DNA from: Pseudomonas sp. St316
Lineage (GTDB): Bacteria > Pseudomonadota > Gammaproteobacteria > Pseudomonadales > Pseudomonadaceae
DNA length: 64,000 bases
Direction of reading: 5' to 3'
Assembly (NCBI RefSeq): GCF_018325905.1
Contig: NZ_AP021901.1
Coordinates: 3,038,001-3,102,000, forward strand
Position 1 is the stretch's first letter, and each line of letters opens with the position of its first letter. The translations under genes and the position numbers were made by a program. Below, in pieces: positions 34,640 to 43,446 of this stretch. The notes under the pieces are model-generated. The model saw nothing but the letters and a program-made list of their open reading frames with translations. It searched no databases and was not told where the DNA came from.

Positions 34640-35809
34640 ATGAAAAAGCCAAACCCGCTGCTCGAAGACCTCAAGCCTATCCTGCCGGTCATTGCCGCCA
34701 ACGCCTTCCAGGCGGAAAAGGACCGTACCGTTCCTGCCGAGAATATAGCCCTGCTCAAAGGCATCGGCATGCACAAGGCCTTCCAGCCGAAAAAGTACGG
34801 GGGCATGGAGATTTCCTTGCCACAGTTCGCCGATTGCATCGCGCTGCTGGCCGGAGCCTGTGCCAGCACGGCCTGGGCCATGAGCCTGTTGTGCACCCAC
34901 AGCCATCAGTTGGCAATGTTCCCGGCCAAAGCCCAGCAGGAGATCTGGGGCGATGACCCCGATGCCACCGCCAGCAGCAGCATCGCGCCGTTCGGCCGCA
35001 CCGAGGAAGTCGAGGGCGGTGTGATGTTCAGCGGTGAAATGGGCTGGAGCAGCGGTTGCGATCATGCCGAATGGGCGATCGTGGGGTTTCGCCGTAAAAA
35101 CGCCGAAGGCGCCCAGGACTATTGCTTTGCGGTGCTGCCGCGCAGCGACTATGAGATTCGCGATGACTGGTTCGCGGTGGGCATGCGCGGCAGTGGCAGC
35201 AAGACGTTGATCATCGACAACGCTTTCGTGCCGGAACACCGGATCCAGAAAGCCAAGGACATGATGGAGGGCAAGTCCGGCGGATTCGGCCTTTACCCCG
35301 ACAGCAAGATTTTCTACTCGCCATACCGGCCGTACTTCGCCAGTGGTTTCTCCACGGTCAGCCTCGGCGTGGCCGAACGCATGCTGGAGGTCTTTCGCGA
35401 GAAAACCCGCAACCGCGTGCGGGCCTACACCGGCGCGGCCGTCGGTGCTGCTACCCCGGCGTTGATGCGCCTGGCCGAGTCGACCCATCAGGTGGCAGCG
35501 GCCCGTGCCTTCCTGGAAAAAACCTGGCAGGAGCACGCCGAGTACGGCGAGCGCCACGAATACCCCAGCCGGGAAACCCTGGCGTTCTGGCGGACCAACC
35601 AGGGCTACGCCACCAAGATGTGCATACAGGCCGTCGACCGCTTGATGGAGGCGGCCGGCGGCGGTGCCTGGTTCGAAAGCAATGAGTTGCAACGACTGTT
35701 CCGCGACGCTCACCTGACCGGCGCTCATGCCTATACCGACTACGACGTCTGCGCGCAGATTCTCGGTCGTGAGCTGATGGGCCTTGAGCCTGATCCTTCC
35801 ATGGTTTGA
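34640..35809 (+). CDS. hpaB: 4-Hydroxyphenylacetate 3-monooxygenase, oxygenase component
   Basis: 389 residues of the acyl-CoA-dehydrogenase-fold flavin monooxygenases (ACASTAWAMSLLCTHSHQLAMFP, FSGEMGWSSGCDHAEWAIVGF, WFAVGMRGSGSKTLIIDNAFVPEHRI). It is the type of the Acinetobacter C2 component, not the E. coli HpaB type. With reduced flavin and oxygen it hydroxylates 4-hydroxyphenylacetate to 3,4-dihydroxyphenylacetate in the cytoplasm. The flavin reductase with its MarR-like tail follows 65 bp downstream, which fixes the pair. Nested inverted repeats lie in its leader. Confidence 0.9.
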   Translation: MKKPNPLLEDLKPILPVIAANAFQAEKDRTVPAENIALLKGIGMHKAFQPKKYGGMEISLPQFADCIALLAGACASTAWAMSLLCTHSHQLAMFPAKAQQEIWGDDPDATASSSIAPFGRTEEVEGGVMFSGEMGWSSGCDHAEWAIVGFRRKNAEGAQDYCFAVLPRSDYEIRDDWFAVGMRGSGSKTLIIDNAFVPEHRIQKAKDMMEGKSGGFGLYPDSKIFYSPYRPYFASGFSTVSLGVAERMLEVFREKTRNRVRAYTGAAVGAATPALMRLAESTHQVAAARAFLEKTWQEHAEYGERHEYPSRETLAFWRTNQGYATKMCIQAVDRLMEAAGGGAWFESNELQRLFRDAHLTGAHAYTDYDVCAQILGRELMGLEPDPSMV

Positions 35810-35874
35810 CCGCCTGTTCGCTGAACCCTAGAACAATAATCGAGGCCGTCGCTTGAGGCGGCCGGGAGTCTTGC

Positions 35875-36816
35875 ATGTCCAGTCTTTGTGATACCGCTTT
35901 CGATACCCGGGCGTTCCGCCGGGCCCTGGGTAACTTCGCCACCGGCGTGACCGTGGTCACCGCTGCCACTGAAGATGGCCGCAAGGTCGGTGTGACGGCC
36001 AACAGTTTCAACTCGGTGTCCCTCGATCCGCCATTGATCCTGTGGAGCATCGACAAGCGTTCGAGCAGCCATGGCGTGTTCGAAGCCGCCAGCCACTTTG
36101 CGGTGAACGTGTTGGCCGCCGACCAGATCGACCTGTCGAACAACTTCGCACGACCCAAGGAGGACCGCTTCGCTGAAATCGAATTCGAGACCGGCGAAGG
36201 CGGCGCTCCGGTGTTTGTTGATTGCTCGGCGCGTTTTCACTGTGAAAAATTCCAGCAGGTTGATGGCGGCGATCACTGGATCATGATCGGCAAGGTCGTG
36301 GCGTTTGATGATTTCGGACGCTCTCCATTGCTCTATCACCAGGGCGCCTACTCGATGGTGCTGCCTCACACTCGCATGACCAAACGGGAAGAGGGGCAGT
36401 CCCCCAGCAGTCACTTCCAGGGGCGCTTGAGCCACAACCTGTATTACCTGATGACCCAGGCACTGCGGGCCTATCAGGCCAGCTACCAGCCGCGTCAGTT
36501 GTCCACCGGCTTGCGCACCAGCGAGGCGCGAATGTTGATGGTGCTGGAGAACGACGCCGGGCTGAACCTGTGCGACCTGCAGCGGGAAGTGGCAATGCCG
36601 GCGCGCGAGATCGAAGAAGCCGTGGCCAACCTCAAGCGCAAGGGCCTGGTGAGCGATGAAGGCGAGCGGGTACGCCTGACTGCCAAGGGCATCGATGAGA
36701 CTGAAGGGCTCTGGGCGATTGCCAAGGAGCAGCAGGACAAGGTGTTCGGTCAGTTCGGCGAGGCCCAGTTGGAACATTTCAAGGCGGTGCTCAAGGGTGT
36801 GATCAAGGGGGCTTGA
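35875..36816 (+). CDS. hpaC: 4-HPA 3-monooxygenase flavin reductase with MarR-like C-terminal domain
   Basis: 313 residues. The first 170 are a flavin reductase domain (RRALGNFATGVTVVTAATEDGRKVGVTANSFNSVSLDPPLILWSIDKRS, DHWIMIGKVVAF). The last 130 are MarR-like (LRTSEARMLMVLENDAGLNLCDLQREVAMPAREIEEAVANLKRKGLV). The same two-domain form is known for the Acinetobacter C1 reductase, where the MarR-like part binds 4-HPA and relieves autoinhibition. It supplies reduced flavin to the oxygenase. A perfect palindrome at 36837-36870 follows the stop and may end the transcript. Confidence 0.92.
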   Translation: MSSLCDTAFDTRAFRRALGNFATGVTVVTAATEDGRKVGVTANSFNSVSLDPPLILWSIDKRSSSHGVFEAASHFAVNVLAADQIDLSNNFARPKEDRFAEIEFETGEGGAPVFVDCSARFHCEKFQQVDGGDHWIMIGKVVAFDDFGRSPLLYHQGAYSMVLPHTRMTKREEGQSPSSHFQGRLSHNLYYLMTQALRAYQASYQPRQLSTGLRTSEARMLMVLENDAGLNLCDLQREVAMPAREIEEAVANLKRKGLVSDEGERVRLTAKGIDETEGLWAIAKEQQDKVFGQFGEAQLEHFKAVLKGVIKGA

Positions 36817-36836
36817 GCTGAGATAGGCATCGAGGG

Positions 36837-36870
36837 CCTGTGGCGAGGGGATAAATCCCCTCGCCACAGG
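36837..36870. repeat. Perfect palindrome, GGCGAGGGG-type REP
   Basis: A 15-base arm (CCTGTGGCGAGGGGA) and its exact complement flank a TAAA loop. It sits 21 bp after the hpaC stop and before the hpaR operator. It is a dispersed pseudomonad palindrome; a truncated copy is at 14053-14074. Confidence 0.9.
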
Positions 36871-36893
36871 TAACCCGGCGCTGAAGCTGTTAA

Positions 36894-36919
36894 GATTTAG
36901 TTAACTCATTAACTAAATC
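36894..36919. promoter_or_regulatory. HpaR operator upstream of hpaR
   Basis: Perfect inverted repeat: the 11-base arm GATTTAGTTAA and its exact complement flank the spacer CTCA, 18 bp before the hpaR start. The half-site and 4-base spacer match the sites at 28158, 44934 and 44955. Autoregulation by HpaR is the natural reading. Confidence 0.8.
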
Positions 36920-36937
36920 CCTCTCGCGAACATACTC

Positions 36938-37360
36938 ATGCCCAAGCCGCGCCAATCCTTGACCCTGACCCTGCTACAGGCCCGTGAAGCGGCCATGGGT
37001 TTTTTCCGGCCTTCCCTCAATCAACATGGCTTGACCGAGCAGCAATGGCGGGTCATCCGTATTCTCAGCCAGCACGATGAGCTGGAGATCAATCGCCTGG
37101 CCGAACTGGCCTGCATCCTCAAGCCCAGCATGACCGGCGTGTTGGTGCGCATGGAAGCGGCGGGCATGGTGGTGCGGCGCAAGGCTGAACAGGATCAGCG
37201 GCGAGTGCTGGTGCGCCTGGCACCCCAAGGGCGGGCGAGTTTCGATTCGATGAGCCAGAGCATGGAAGAGAATTACCAGCGTCTGCAGGACCAGTTAGGG
37301 GAGGAAAAATTGCAGACGTTGCTGGGCTTGCTCAATGACCTGAAGGCGATCAGGCGCTGA
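36938..37360 (+). CDS. hpaR: Homoprotocatechuate operon repressor HpaR (MarR family), copy 1
   Basis: 140 residues. The MarR winged helix is at about residues 30-100 ([67 protein letters not shown]). The start [19 protein letters not shown] is the HpaR hallmark. It represses the meta-cleavage operon until 4-HPA or related acids bind. A perfect palindrome lies in its own promoter. A close paralogue (about two thirds identical by eye) is at 46071, on the other side of the hpa genes. Confidence 0.95.
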   Translation: MPKPRQSLTLTLLQAREAAMGFFRPSLNQHGLTEQQWRVIRILSQHDELEINRLAELACILKPSMTGVLVRMEAAGMVVRRKAEQDQRRVLVRLAPQGRASFDSMSQSMEENYQRLQDQLGEEKLQTLLGLLNDLKAIRR

Positions 37361-37385
37361 GATCCCGGGCTGGTTGTTTTCTGTG

Positions 37386-37470
37386 TAAGCAAAGCTTGCC
37401 CGCGCTGAAGACGCTGCGGTCTTTCAGAGACCGAGGTGCCTGTTTCGCGAGCAAGCTTTGCTCCCACAGA
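37386..37470. repeat. Degenerate REP doublet
   Basis: GCAAAGCTTGCCCGCG and CGCGAGCAAGCTTTGC face each other between the convergent hpaR and hpaI genes. It is a diverged form of the common REPIN. Confidence 0.75.
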
Positions 37471-37499
37471 TCCCCTTGCCACAAGGTCTTTGATACCGA

Positions 37500-38297
37500 T
37501 CAGTACACGCCGCCAGCCGCAGGTTCTGGTGTGTTTTTGAACGTCGCCGCCAGCGTCTGCAAGCCCCGCATCAGCACCGTCGTATCCACGCCCACCGCGA
37601 CAAACGCCGCGCCCAGTTCGATATAGCGCCGGGCCAGTTTTTCATCGGCGCTGAGAATTCCGGCTGCCTTGCCGGCCTGGCGGATGCGGGCGATGGCGTC
37701 TTCGATGGCCGCTTGCACCACCGGGTGACCGGGGTTGCCGCGAAAACCCATGGACGCGCTCAGGTCCGCCGGGCCGATAAAAACCCCATCCACACCTTCC
37801 ACTGCCGCAATTTCATCCAGGTTGGCCAGGCCTTCGCGGCTTTCGATCTGGACCAACAGGCACATCTGTTCATCGGCCTTGTCGAGGTAACCGGGGATGC
37901 TGTTCCAGCGTGACGCCCGGGCCAATGCGCTGCCGACGCCGCGTACGCCATGGGGCGGGTAGTGGATGGCGCGCACCAGGTCGCGCGCCTGGTCGGCGCT
38001 TTCCACCATCGGCACCAGCAGGGTCTGCACACCAATATCGAGCACTTGCTTGATCAGTGCCGTGTCACCGATTACTGGACGTATCACGGGCTGGCTGGAG
38101 TAGGGCGCCACCGCCTGGAGCTGACCGAGCAATGTACGCAAGTCGTTGGGCGCGTGTTCACCGTCGATCAGCAGCCAGTCGAAGCCGGCGTTGGCCGCCA
38201 GTTCCGCACAGTAGGCATCGGCCAACCCCAGCCACAGGCCGATTTGCGCCTCGCCGCTGCACAGGCGTTGCTTGAAGGTATTGATGGGCATGTCCAT
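37500..38297 (-). CDS. hpaI: 4-Hydroxy-2-oxoheptanedioate aldolase
   Basis: 265 residues from ATG at 38297, with GGAGA upstream. HpaI signatures are [45 protein letters not shown], the metal site VQIESREGL...[17 protein letters not shown], and [28 protein letters not shown]. It is a class II, metal-dependent aldolase splitting 4-hydroxy-2-oxoheptanedioate into pyruvate and succinic semialdehyde, the last pathway step. It lies 14 bp after hpaH and ends the minus-strand hpa operon. No succinic semialdehyde dehydrogenase gene is in the window. Confidence 0.96.
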   Translation of the reverse strand: MDMPINTFKQRLCSGEAQIGLWLGLADAYCAELAANAGFDWLLIDGEHAPNDLRTLLGQLQAVAPYSSQPVIRPVIGDTALIKQVLDIGVQTLLVPMVESADQARDLVRAIHYPPHGVRGVGSALARASRWNSIPGYLDKADEQMCLLVQIESREGLANLDEIAAVEGVDGVFIGPADLSASMGFRGNPGHPVVQAAIEDAIARIRQAGKAAGILSADEKLARRYIELGAAFVAVGVDTTVLMRGLQTLAATFKNTPEPAAGGVY

Positions 38298-38311
38298 GAA
38301 GTGGTCTCCGA

Positions 38312-39115
38312 TCAGACGAAACGGCAGGCGATGGAACCGAGCATGTCGTAGTCGACATGAAAGGTATCACCGGGGCTGGCTGCCACGGGGCGGGTGAAGG
38401 AACCACCGAGGATGATCTGTCCCGGTTGCAGGGTGACGTCATAGGCTGCCAGCTTGTTCGCCAGCCAGGCCACGCCTTTGGCCGGGTGATTGAGCACCGC
38501 TGCCGAGACGCCGGACTCTTCGATCACGCCGTTGCGGTAGAGCACCGCCGGCACCTTGCGCAGGTCGATCTCGGTCGGGCGTACGGCGCGACCGCCCATG
38601 ACCACGCCGGCGTTGGCGGCGTTGTCGGAAATGGTGTCGAACACCTTGCGGGTTACCTTGGTCTGCGGGTCGATCTGCTGGATGCGCGCATCGATGATTT
38701 CCAGCGCCGGGATCACCCATTCGGTGGCGTCGAGTACGTCGAACACCGTCACGTTCGGGCCCTTCAGCGGCTTGCCGAGAATGAACGCCAGTTCCACTTC
38801 CACCCGCGGCACGATGAAACGCTCGAACGGGATGTCGGTGCCTTCATCGAAAAACATGTCGTCGAGCAGCGCGCCGTAGTCCGGCTCGGTGATGTTCGAC
38901 GACACCTGCATGGCCCGAGAGGTCAGGCCGATCTTGTGGCCGACCAGTTTGCGGCCGTCCTTGATCTTTTGCGCGACCCAGGCGCGCTGGATGGCGTAGG
39001 CATCCTCGAGGGTGATGTCCGGGTGGTCGAGGGAAAACTGCCGCACCTGCTCGCGGGAGCGTTCGGCCTGGTCGAGGCGGGTGGCGGCTTGCTGGATGAG
39101 GTTCTGGTCAAGCAT
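38312..39115 (-). CDS. hpaH: 2-Oxo-hept-4-ene-1,7-dioate hydratase
   Basis: 267 residues of the hydratase/decarboxylase family ([69 protein letters not shown] holding the metal-binding Glu pair). It adds water to 2-oxohept-4-ene-1,7-dioate. It lies 12 bp after the HpaX gene and 14 bp before hpaI, so it is a core operon gene. The ribosome binding site is weak, which suggests coupling to HpaX translation. Confidence 0.95.
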   Translation of the reverse strand: MLDQNLIQQAATRLDQAERSREQVRQFSLDHPDITLEDAYAIQRAWVAQKIKDGRKLVGHKIGLTSRAMQVSSNITEPDYGALLDDMFFDEGTDIPFERFIVPRVEVELAFILGKPLKGPNVTVFDVLDATEWVIPALEIIDARIQQIDPQTKVTRKVFDTISDNAANAGVVMGGRAVRPTEIDLRKVPAVLYRNGVIEESGVSAAVLNHPAKGVAWLANKLAAYDVTLQPGQIILGGSFTRPVAASPGDTFHVDYDMLGSIACRFV

Positions 39116-39127
39116 GGCAAGGGTCTC

Positions 39128-40432
39128 TTATTGAGGGTTGACGATGGCGGCCCGGGTACGCAGCACCAGCAAGCCGCCAAGGGCGATGAGCAGGGCCAGC
39201 ACATACAGGGCGAGGCTGGCGCTCTGGGTGGTGTCGCGCATCCAGCCGATCAGGTAGGGCGCGAAGAATGAGGCGATGCTGCCAAAGGAACTGATCAGCG
39301 CGATACCGGCGGCCTGGGTGCCGTTGGACAGGAAGGCCGGCGGCAGTTGCCAGAACATCGGCAACGCCGCGCTGGCGCCCATGCCGGCGACAATCAGGCC
39401 GCTCAGCACCAGTGTCGGATTGCCAGGTGAGAGCCCGGTGACCGCAATGCCCAGCGCTGCCATCAACAGCGGTACGCACAGGTGCCAGCGGCGTTCGCGA
39501 TGGCGGTCGGAGGAACGCCCGCAGCCGATCATGAAGAAACAGCCGGCCAGGTAGGGCATCGCGCTGAGCAGCCCGACCTTGCCGTCGCTGCCGATGCCGG
39601 CGCCATGGATCAAGGTGGGCATCCAGAAGGCCAGGGTGTTCACCGCCAGCATCACGGCGAAGTACACCGCCACCAACAACCAGACCTGCGGATTGTTGAG
39701 AATCGCCGAAAACGAGTTGATGGATTTGCGCTGTTCCTCAAGGCTCAGTTGTTCGCGCAGCTGCTGTTTGGCGTGCGGTGTGAGCCACCTGACCGTCTCG
39801 AAATTGTCCGGCAGGCACTTGAGCACAACAAGCCCGAGCAGGATCACCGGTAGCCCTTCGATGACGAACATCCACTGCCAGCCGCGCAAACCGCCAACAT
39901 CATGGAAGTGCTCCAGAATGCCGCCGGACAAAGGCCCGCCAATCACCCCGGCCATCGGTACGGCGATGGCAAACAACGCGGTCACCTGGGCCCGACGCCG
40001 GGCCGGATACCAACGGTTGAGAAAGACCAGGATGCCAGGAAAGAAACCGGCCTCGGCCACGCCCAGCAGAAAGCGCAACACATAGAAACCGGCGGCGCTC
40101 TCGATAAGGAACATACCGGTGGACAAGACGCCCCAGACCACCATCAGCGTGGCGATCCAGCGCCGCGGACCGACCCGGTCCAGGGCCATGTTGCTGGGCA
40201 CCCCAAACAGCGCATAGGCGATGAAGAACAGCCCGGCGCCGAAGCCGTAGACCGTATCGCTGAACTGCAGGTCGGCGCTCATCTGCATCTTCGCGAAGCC
40301 GATGTTGATGCGATCCAGGTGGGCAAAGAGGTAACAGACCAGCAGCAGTGGCATCAGCCGCCAGGTAATGGTGGCATGGGTGCGGTCGTGCGCGACGGTG
40401 CCGGCAGTGTCGGCGGTATTGGCTGTGCTCAT
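39128..40432 (-). CDS. hpaX: MFS transporter, probable 4-hydroxyphenylacetate permease
   Basis: 434 residues, 12 membrane segments, of the anion:cation symporter group (WRLMPLLLVCYLFAHLDRINIGFAKMQMSADLQFSDTVYGFGAGLFFIAYALFGVPSNMALDRVGPRRWIA). The central cytoplasmic loop has EEQRKS. Its place between hpaF and hpaH, and similarity to the HpaX type, suggest uptake of 4-hydroxyphenylacetate or its relatives. No strong ribosome binding site is visible at ATG 40432. Confidence 0.88.
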   Translation of the reverse strand: MSTANTADTAGTVAHDRTHATITWRLMPLLLVCYLFAHLDRINIGFAKMQMSADLQFSDTVYGFGAGLFFIAYALFGVPSNMALDRVGPRRWIATLMVVWGVLSTGMFLIESAAGFYVLRFLLGVAEAGFFPGILVFLNRWYPARRRAQVTALFAIAVPMAGVIGGPLSGGILEHFHDVGGLRGWQWMFVIEGLPVILLGLVVLKCLPDNFETVRWLTPHAKQQLREQLSLEEQRKSINSFSAILNNPQVWLLVAVYFAVMLAVNTLAFWMPTLIHGAGIGSDGKVGLLSAMPYLAGCFFMIGCGRSSDRHRERRWHLCVPLLMAALGIAVTGLSPGNPTLVLSGLIVAGMGASAALPMFWQLPPAFLSNGTQAAGIALISSFGSIASFFAPYLIGWMRDTTQSASLALYVLALLIALGGLLVLRTRAAIVNPQ

Positions 40433-40484
40433 GATCTTGTACTTTTTGTCAGAGGGGCCGATGGGGTGTGCGGGGCAGACGGAT

Positions 40485-40877
40485 TCAGTTGGCCTGGCCC
40501 TTGAGAAAGGCGTGGACGTTGTTGGCCTTGAAATTGAGCTGTTCGTGCAGCTCGATCATCTCGAACGACAGGGCCAGCAGGCGTTGGGCCTGAAGCTCGG
40601 CGAAGTGCGCGGTGATCACCTCGAAGAGCTTTTGCGCGACCTTCTGGCGGGTGGCCAGGTCACGACCGTGGCCGACTTTCAAGGTCATGTGCACGAAGGC
40701 GTAGTCGTGCTTGCCGTCGGCCATGCGCCAGGTGTCCAGGCGCACGCCGCGGCTGCGGATGCCGCCCAGGGGGAACACGCCGCTGTCGCCCAGCAGGGCG
40801 TGGACCTTTTCAAACAGGCCGGGCAGGTCGGCTTGTTGTTCGATGTTGTCGGTGTATTCAGCGATGAAGTGCGGCAT
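40485..40877 (-). CDS. hpaF: 5-Carboxymethyl-2-hydroxymuconate delta-isomerase
   Basis: 130 residues of the tautomerase-superfamily isomerase (MPHFIAEYTDNIEQQADLP, with Pro at position 2 as the catalytic base after Met removal). FVHMTLKVGHGRDLATRQKVAQKLFEVI is typical. It moves the double bond of 5-carboxymethyl-2-hydroxymuconate to prepare it for decarboxylation by HpaG. AGGAG precedes the start; hpaD ends 24 bp upstream. Confidence 0.95.
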   Translation of the reverse strand: MPHFIAEYTDNIEQQADLPGLFEKVHALLGDSGVFPLGGIRSRGVRLDTWRMADGKHDYAFVHMTLKVGHGRDLATRQKVAQKLFEVITAHFAELQAQRLLALSFEMIELHEQLNFKANNVHAFLKGQAN

Positions 40878-40901
40878 CGTCGGTACTCCTGCGCGGGTTG
40901 T

Positions 40902-41759
40902 TCAAACCGGGAAAATGGCGTTGATCTGGCCGGTGCCGGAGCTGCCGAAAGGCTCGGTGATGATTTCGGCAGGTTTGTCGTAGTCCGGCCCGCCGAGTAA
41001 CCCCAGCAGCATCGCCGTGTCATGCATCTTGCCTTCGCCGAAACAGTGTTCGGCGTAGTCCGGGAGCATGGCGCAGAATTCTTTCCAGCGGCCTTGGCGC
41101 CACATCTCGACGACGTGCAGGTCGACTTGCTTGTCGAACTCCCGCGTCCAGTTGTGGATGTTGGCTTCGGCGTTGCGATCATCGGAGAACCGGTGCGACA
41201 GCGAGCCGGACGCGAGCACCAGCACCTTGCGGTCGCTTTTTTCGATGGCTCGGCGCACGGCGGCGCCGAAGGTGAAGCTGTCTTGCAAGCGATGCCAGGC
41301 GCACCAGGCGGCAATCGACACGACGTTGAGTTTTTGTTCTTGCGGGACGTCCATGTGCATGTAGCGCATGGGCACCAGGGTGCCGTATTCCAACTCAAGG
41401 CTCGGGATGTTGTGGGCCAGGGTGCGTACATCGGCGGCATTGGCCTCGGCGGCGATCAACTCGCCCAGCTCCGGTGCCCCTGAGTATTGGTACTCCATGT
41501 TCTTGATGAAGTGCGGCAGCTCGTTGCTGGTGTAGATGCCTTTGAATTGTTCGCCGCTGTTGACGTGATAGGCGCTGTTGACCAGCCAGTGCACGTCGAA
41601 TACCACGGCGGTGTCGGCCCCCAGTTCACGGGCGCGGCGACCGATTTCCTTGTGGCCGGCAATTGCTGCGGCACGGCAGCCGTGGTGCTTGCCGGGCAGT
41701 TCCGACAGGTACATCGAGGGAACGTGGCAGATTTTCGCAGCGAGGACGACTTCGCCCAT
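40902..41759 (-). CDS. hpaD: 3,4-Dihydroxyphenylacetate 2,3-dioxygenase
   Basis: 285 residues from ATG at 41759 (MGEVVLAAKICHVPSMYLSELPGKH), with AGGAGA upstream. It is of the LigB-type (class III) extradiol dioxygenases: metal-ligand candidates are His in KICHVPSM and in VVFDVHWLVNSAYHVN, and Glu in the C-terminal half. It opens the ring of homoprotocatechuate to 5-carboxymethyl-2-hydroxymuconate semialdehyde with Fe(II) and oxygen. The 221 bp before it hold a REPIN and no gene. Confidence 0.95.
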   Translation of the reverse strand: MGEVVLAAKICHVPSMYLSELPGKHHGCRAAAIAGHKEIGRRARELGADTAVVFDVHWLVNSAYHVNSGEQFKGIYTSNELPHFIKNMEYQYSGAPELGELIAAEANAADVRTLAHNIPSLELEYGTLVPMRYMHMDVPQEQKLNVVSIAAWCAWHRLQDSFTFGAAVRRAIEKSDRKVLVLASGSLSHRFSDDRNAEANIHNWTREFDKQVDLHVVEMWRQGRWKEFCAMLPDYAEHCFGEGKMHDTAMLLGLLGGPDYDKPAEIITEPFGSSGTGQINAIFPV

Positions 41760-41829
41760 GATGATTCTCCTGAAAAGATTGTTCTTGTTGAATCTCGGGA
41801 CAGCCGGTGAATCAAGTCTTGCCGATGAA

Positions 41830-41927
41830 CCCTGTGGCGAGGGAGCTTGCTCCCGCTCGATTGCGCAGCAATCGCAAAATGGGGCCGCTTCGCAGCCCAG
41901 CGGGAGCAAGCTCCCTCGCCACAGGGG
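41830..41927. repeat. REP doublet inside the hpa operon
   Basis: CCTGTGGCGAGGGAGCTTGC and its inverted copy lie 98 bp end to end between hpaE and hpaD, both on the minus strand. A long hairpin in the middle of the operon mRNA could protect the upstream hpaGE part or reduce hpaD onwards. Confidence 0.9.
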
Positions 41928-41980
41928 GTATCACCTGCCAAAAATGTTTCATTGACTACAGGTTAATCACTCGGCCTGGG

Positions 41981-43441
41981 TCATGCACCCCAGCGCGGTA
42001 TGTGATGACTGCCCATGGAGATGCAAACGTTCTTGATCTCGGCAAACACTTCAAAGCTGTACTGTCCGCCTTCGCGGCCGGTTCCGGAACCCTTCACGCC
42101 GCCGAACGGCTGGCGCAGGTCGCGCACGTTCTGGCTGTTGATGAACACCATGCCGGCTTCGATGCCGTGGGCCAGGCGATGGGCCTTGCCGATGTCCTGG
42201 GTCCAGATGTACGAGGCCAGGCCGTATTCGGTGTCGTTGGCCAATTGCAGGGCTTGGGCCTCGTCCTTGAACGGGATCAGGCACACCACCGGGCCGAAGA
42301 TTTCTTCCTGGGCGATGCGCATGCTGTTGTTCACGTCGGCGAACACCGTCGGCTGGATGAACTGGCCGCGGCTCAAGTGCGCCGGCAAATTGGCCGGACG
42401 CTCCAGGCCGCCAGCCAGGAGGGTGGCGCCTTCTTCGAGGCCGATCTTGATGTAGCCGGTGACCTTGTCGTAGTGGGCTTGGGTAATCATCGAGCCGACC
42501 TGGGTTTTCGGGTCCTGCGGATCACCCACGATCAGGCGCTTGGCGCGGGCGGCGAACTCGGCGACGAACTGCGGGTAGACGCTTTCTTGAATGAAGATCC
42601 TGCTGCCGGCGGTGCAGCGTTCACCGTTGAGCGAGAAAATGGTGAACAGCGCCGCATCAAGGGCCCGCTCAAGGTCGGCGTCTTCGAAAATCAGCACGGG
42701 CGACTTGCCGCCCAGTTCCATCGAATACTTCTTCAACCCGGCGGTCTGCATGATTTTCTTGCCGGTGGCGGTGCCGCCGGTGAAGGAGATCGCCCGCACA
42801 TCCGGGTGGCGCACCAGCGCATCGCCGGCGGTTGCGCCGTAACCCTGGATCACGTTCAACACGCCATTGGGCAGGCCAGCCTCGACCGCCAGGCGACCCA
42901 GCTCGTTGGCGGTCAGCGGCGACAGCTCGGACATCTTCAGCACGGCCGTGTTGCCCAGCGCCAGGCACGGTGCGGTCTTCCAGGTCGCGGTCATGAACGG
43001 CACGTTCCAGGGCGAGACCAGCGCGCAGACACCCACCGGTTGATACAGGGTGTAGTTGAGCATTTGATCGTCGACCGGATAGGTATGGCCATCCATCCGC
43101 GTACAAACTTCGGCAAAGAAATCGAAGTTGTGGGAGGCGCGTGGGATCAGCACGTTCTTGGTCTGGTGGATCGGCAAACCGGTGTCGAGGGTTTCCAGTT
43201 CGGCCAGCTTCGGCACGTTCTGCTCGATCAGTTCACCGAGCTTGCGCATCAACCGGGCGCGTTCCTTGGCGGGCGTATTGGCCCATTTCGGGAAGGCCTC
43301 CTTGGCCGCGGCCACGGCCTGGGCGACTTCCTCGGCACCACCGCTGGCGACTTCACCAATGGCTTCGCCGGTGGCTGGGTTGTAGTTGACGAAGACGTCT
43401 TTGCTTTCGACCTCACGGCCGTTGATCCAGTGTTTGATCAT
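41981..43441 (-). CDS. hpaE: 5-Carboxymethyl-2-hydroxymuconate semialdehyde dehydrogenase
   Basis: 486 residues from ATG at 43441 (MIKHWINGREVESKDVF), chosen because GAGG lies ten bases upstream and a TTG three codons earlier has no proper site. Motifs PWNVPFMTATWKTAPCLA, FTGGTATGK, MELGGKSPVL and the catalytic Cys in NGERCTAGSR are intact. It oxidises the ring-cleavage aldehyde to the diacid with NAD. It follows hpaG2 after a five-base gap. Confidence 0.96.
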   Translation of the reverse strand: MIKHWINGREVESKDVFVNYNPATGEAIGEVASGGAEEVAQAVAAAKEAFPKWANTPAKERARLMRKLGELIEQNVPKLAELETLDTGLPIHQTKNVLIPRASHNFDFFAEVCTRMDGHTYPVDDQMLNYTLYQPVGVCALVSPWNVPFMTATWKTAPCLALGNTAVLKMSELSPLTANELGRLAVEAGLPNGVLNVIQGYGATAGDALVRHPDVRAISFTGGTATGKKIMQTAGLKKYSMELGGKSPVLIFEDADLERALDAALFTIFSLNGERCTAGSRIFIQESVYPQFVAEFAARAKRLIVGDPQDPKTQVGSMITQAHYDKVTGYIKIGLEEGATLLAGGLERPANLPAHLSRGQFIQPTVFADVNNSMRIAQEEIFGPVVCLIPFKDEAQALQLANDTEYGLASYIWTQDIGKAHRLAHGIEAGMVFINSQNVRDLRQPFGGVKGSGTGREGGQYSFEVFAEIKNVCISMGSHHIPRWGA

Positions 43442-43446
43442 GCTGC

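Noticed and set aside
37369..37499. Possible intrinsic terminator between hpaR and hpaI
   Set aside because: Only a degenerate REP palindrome is present, with no T-run on either strand.
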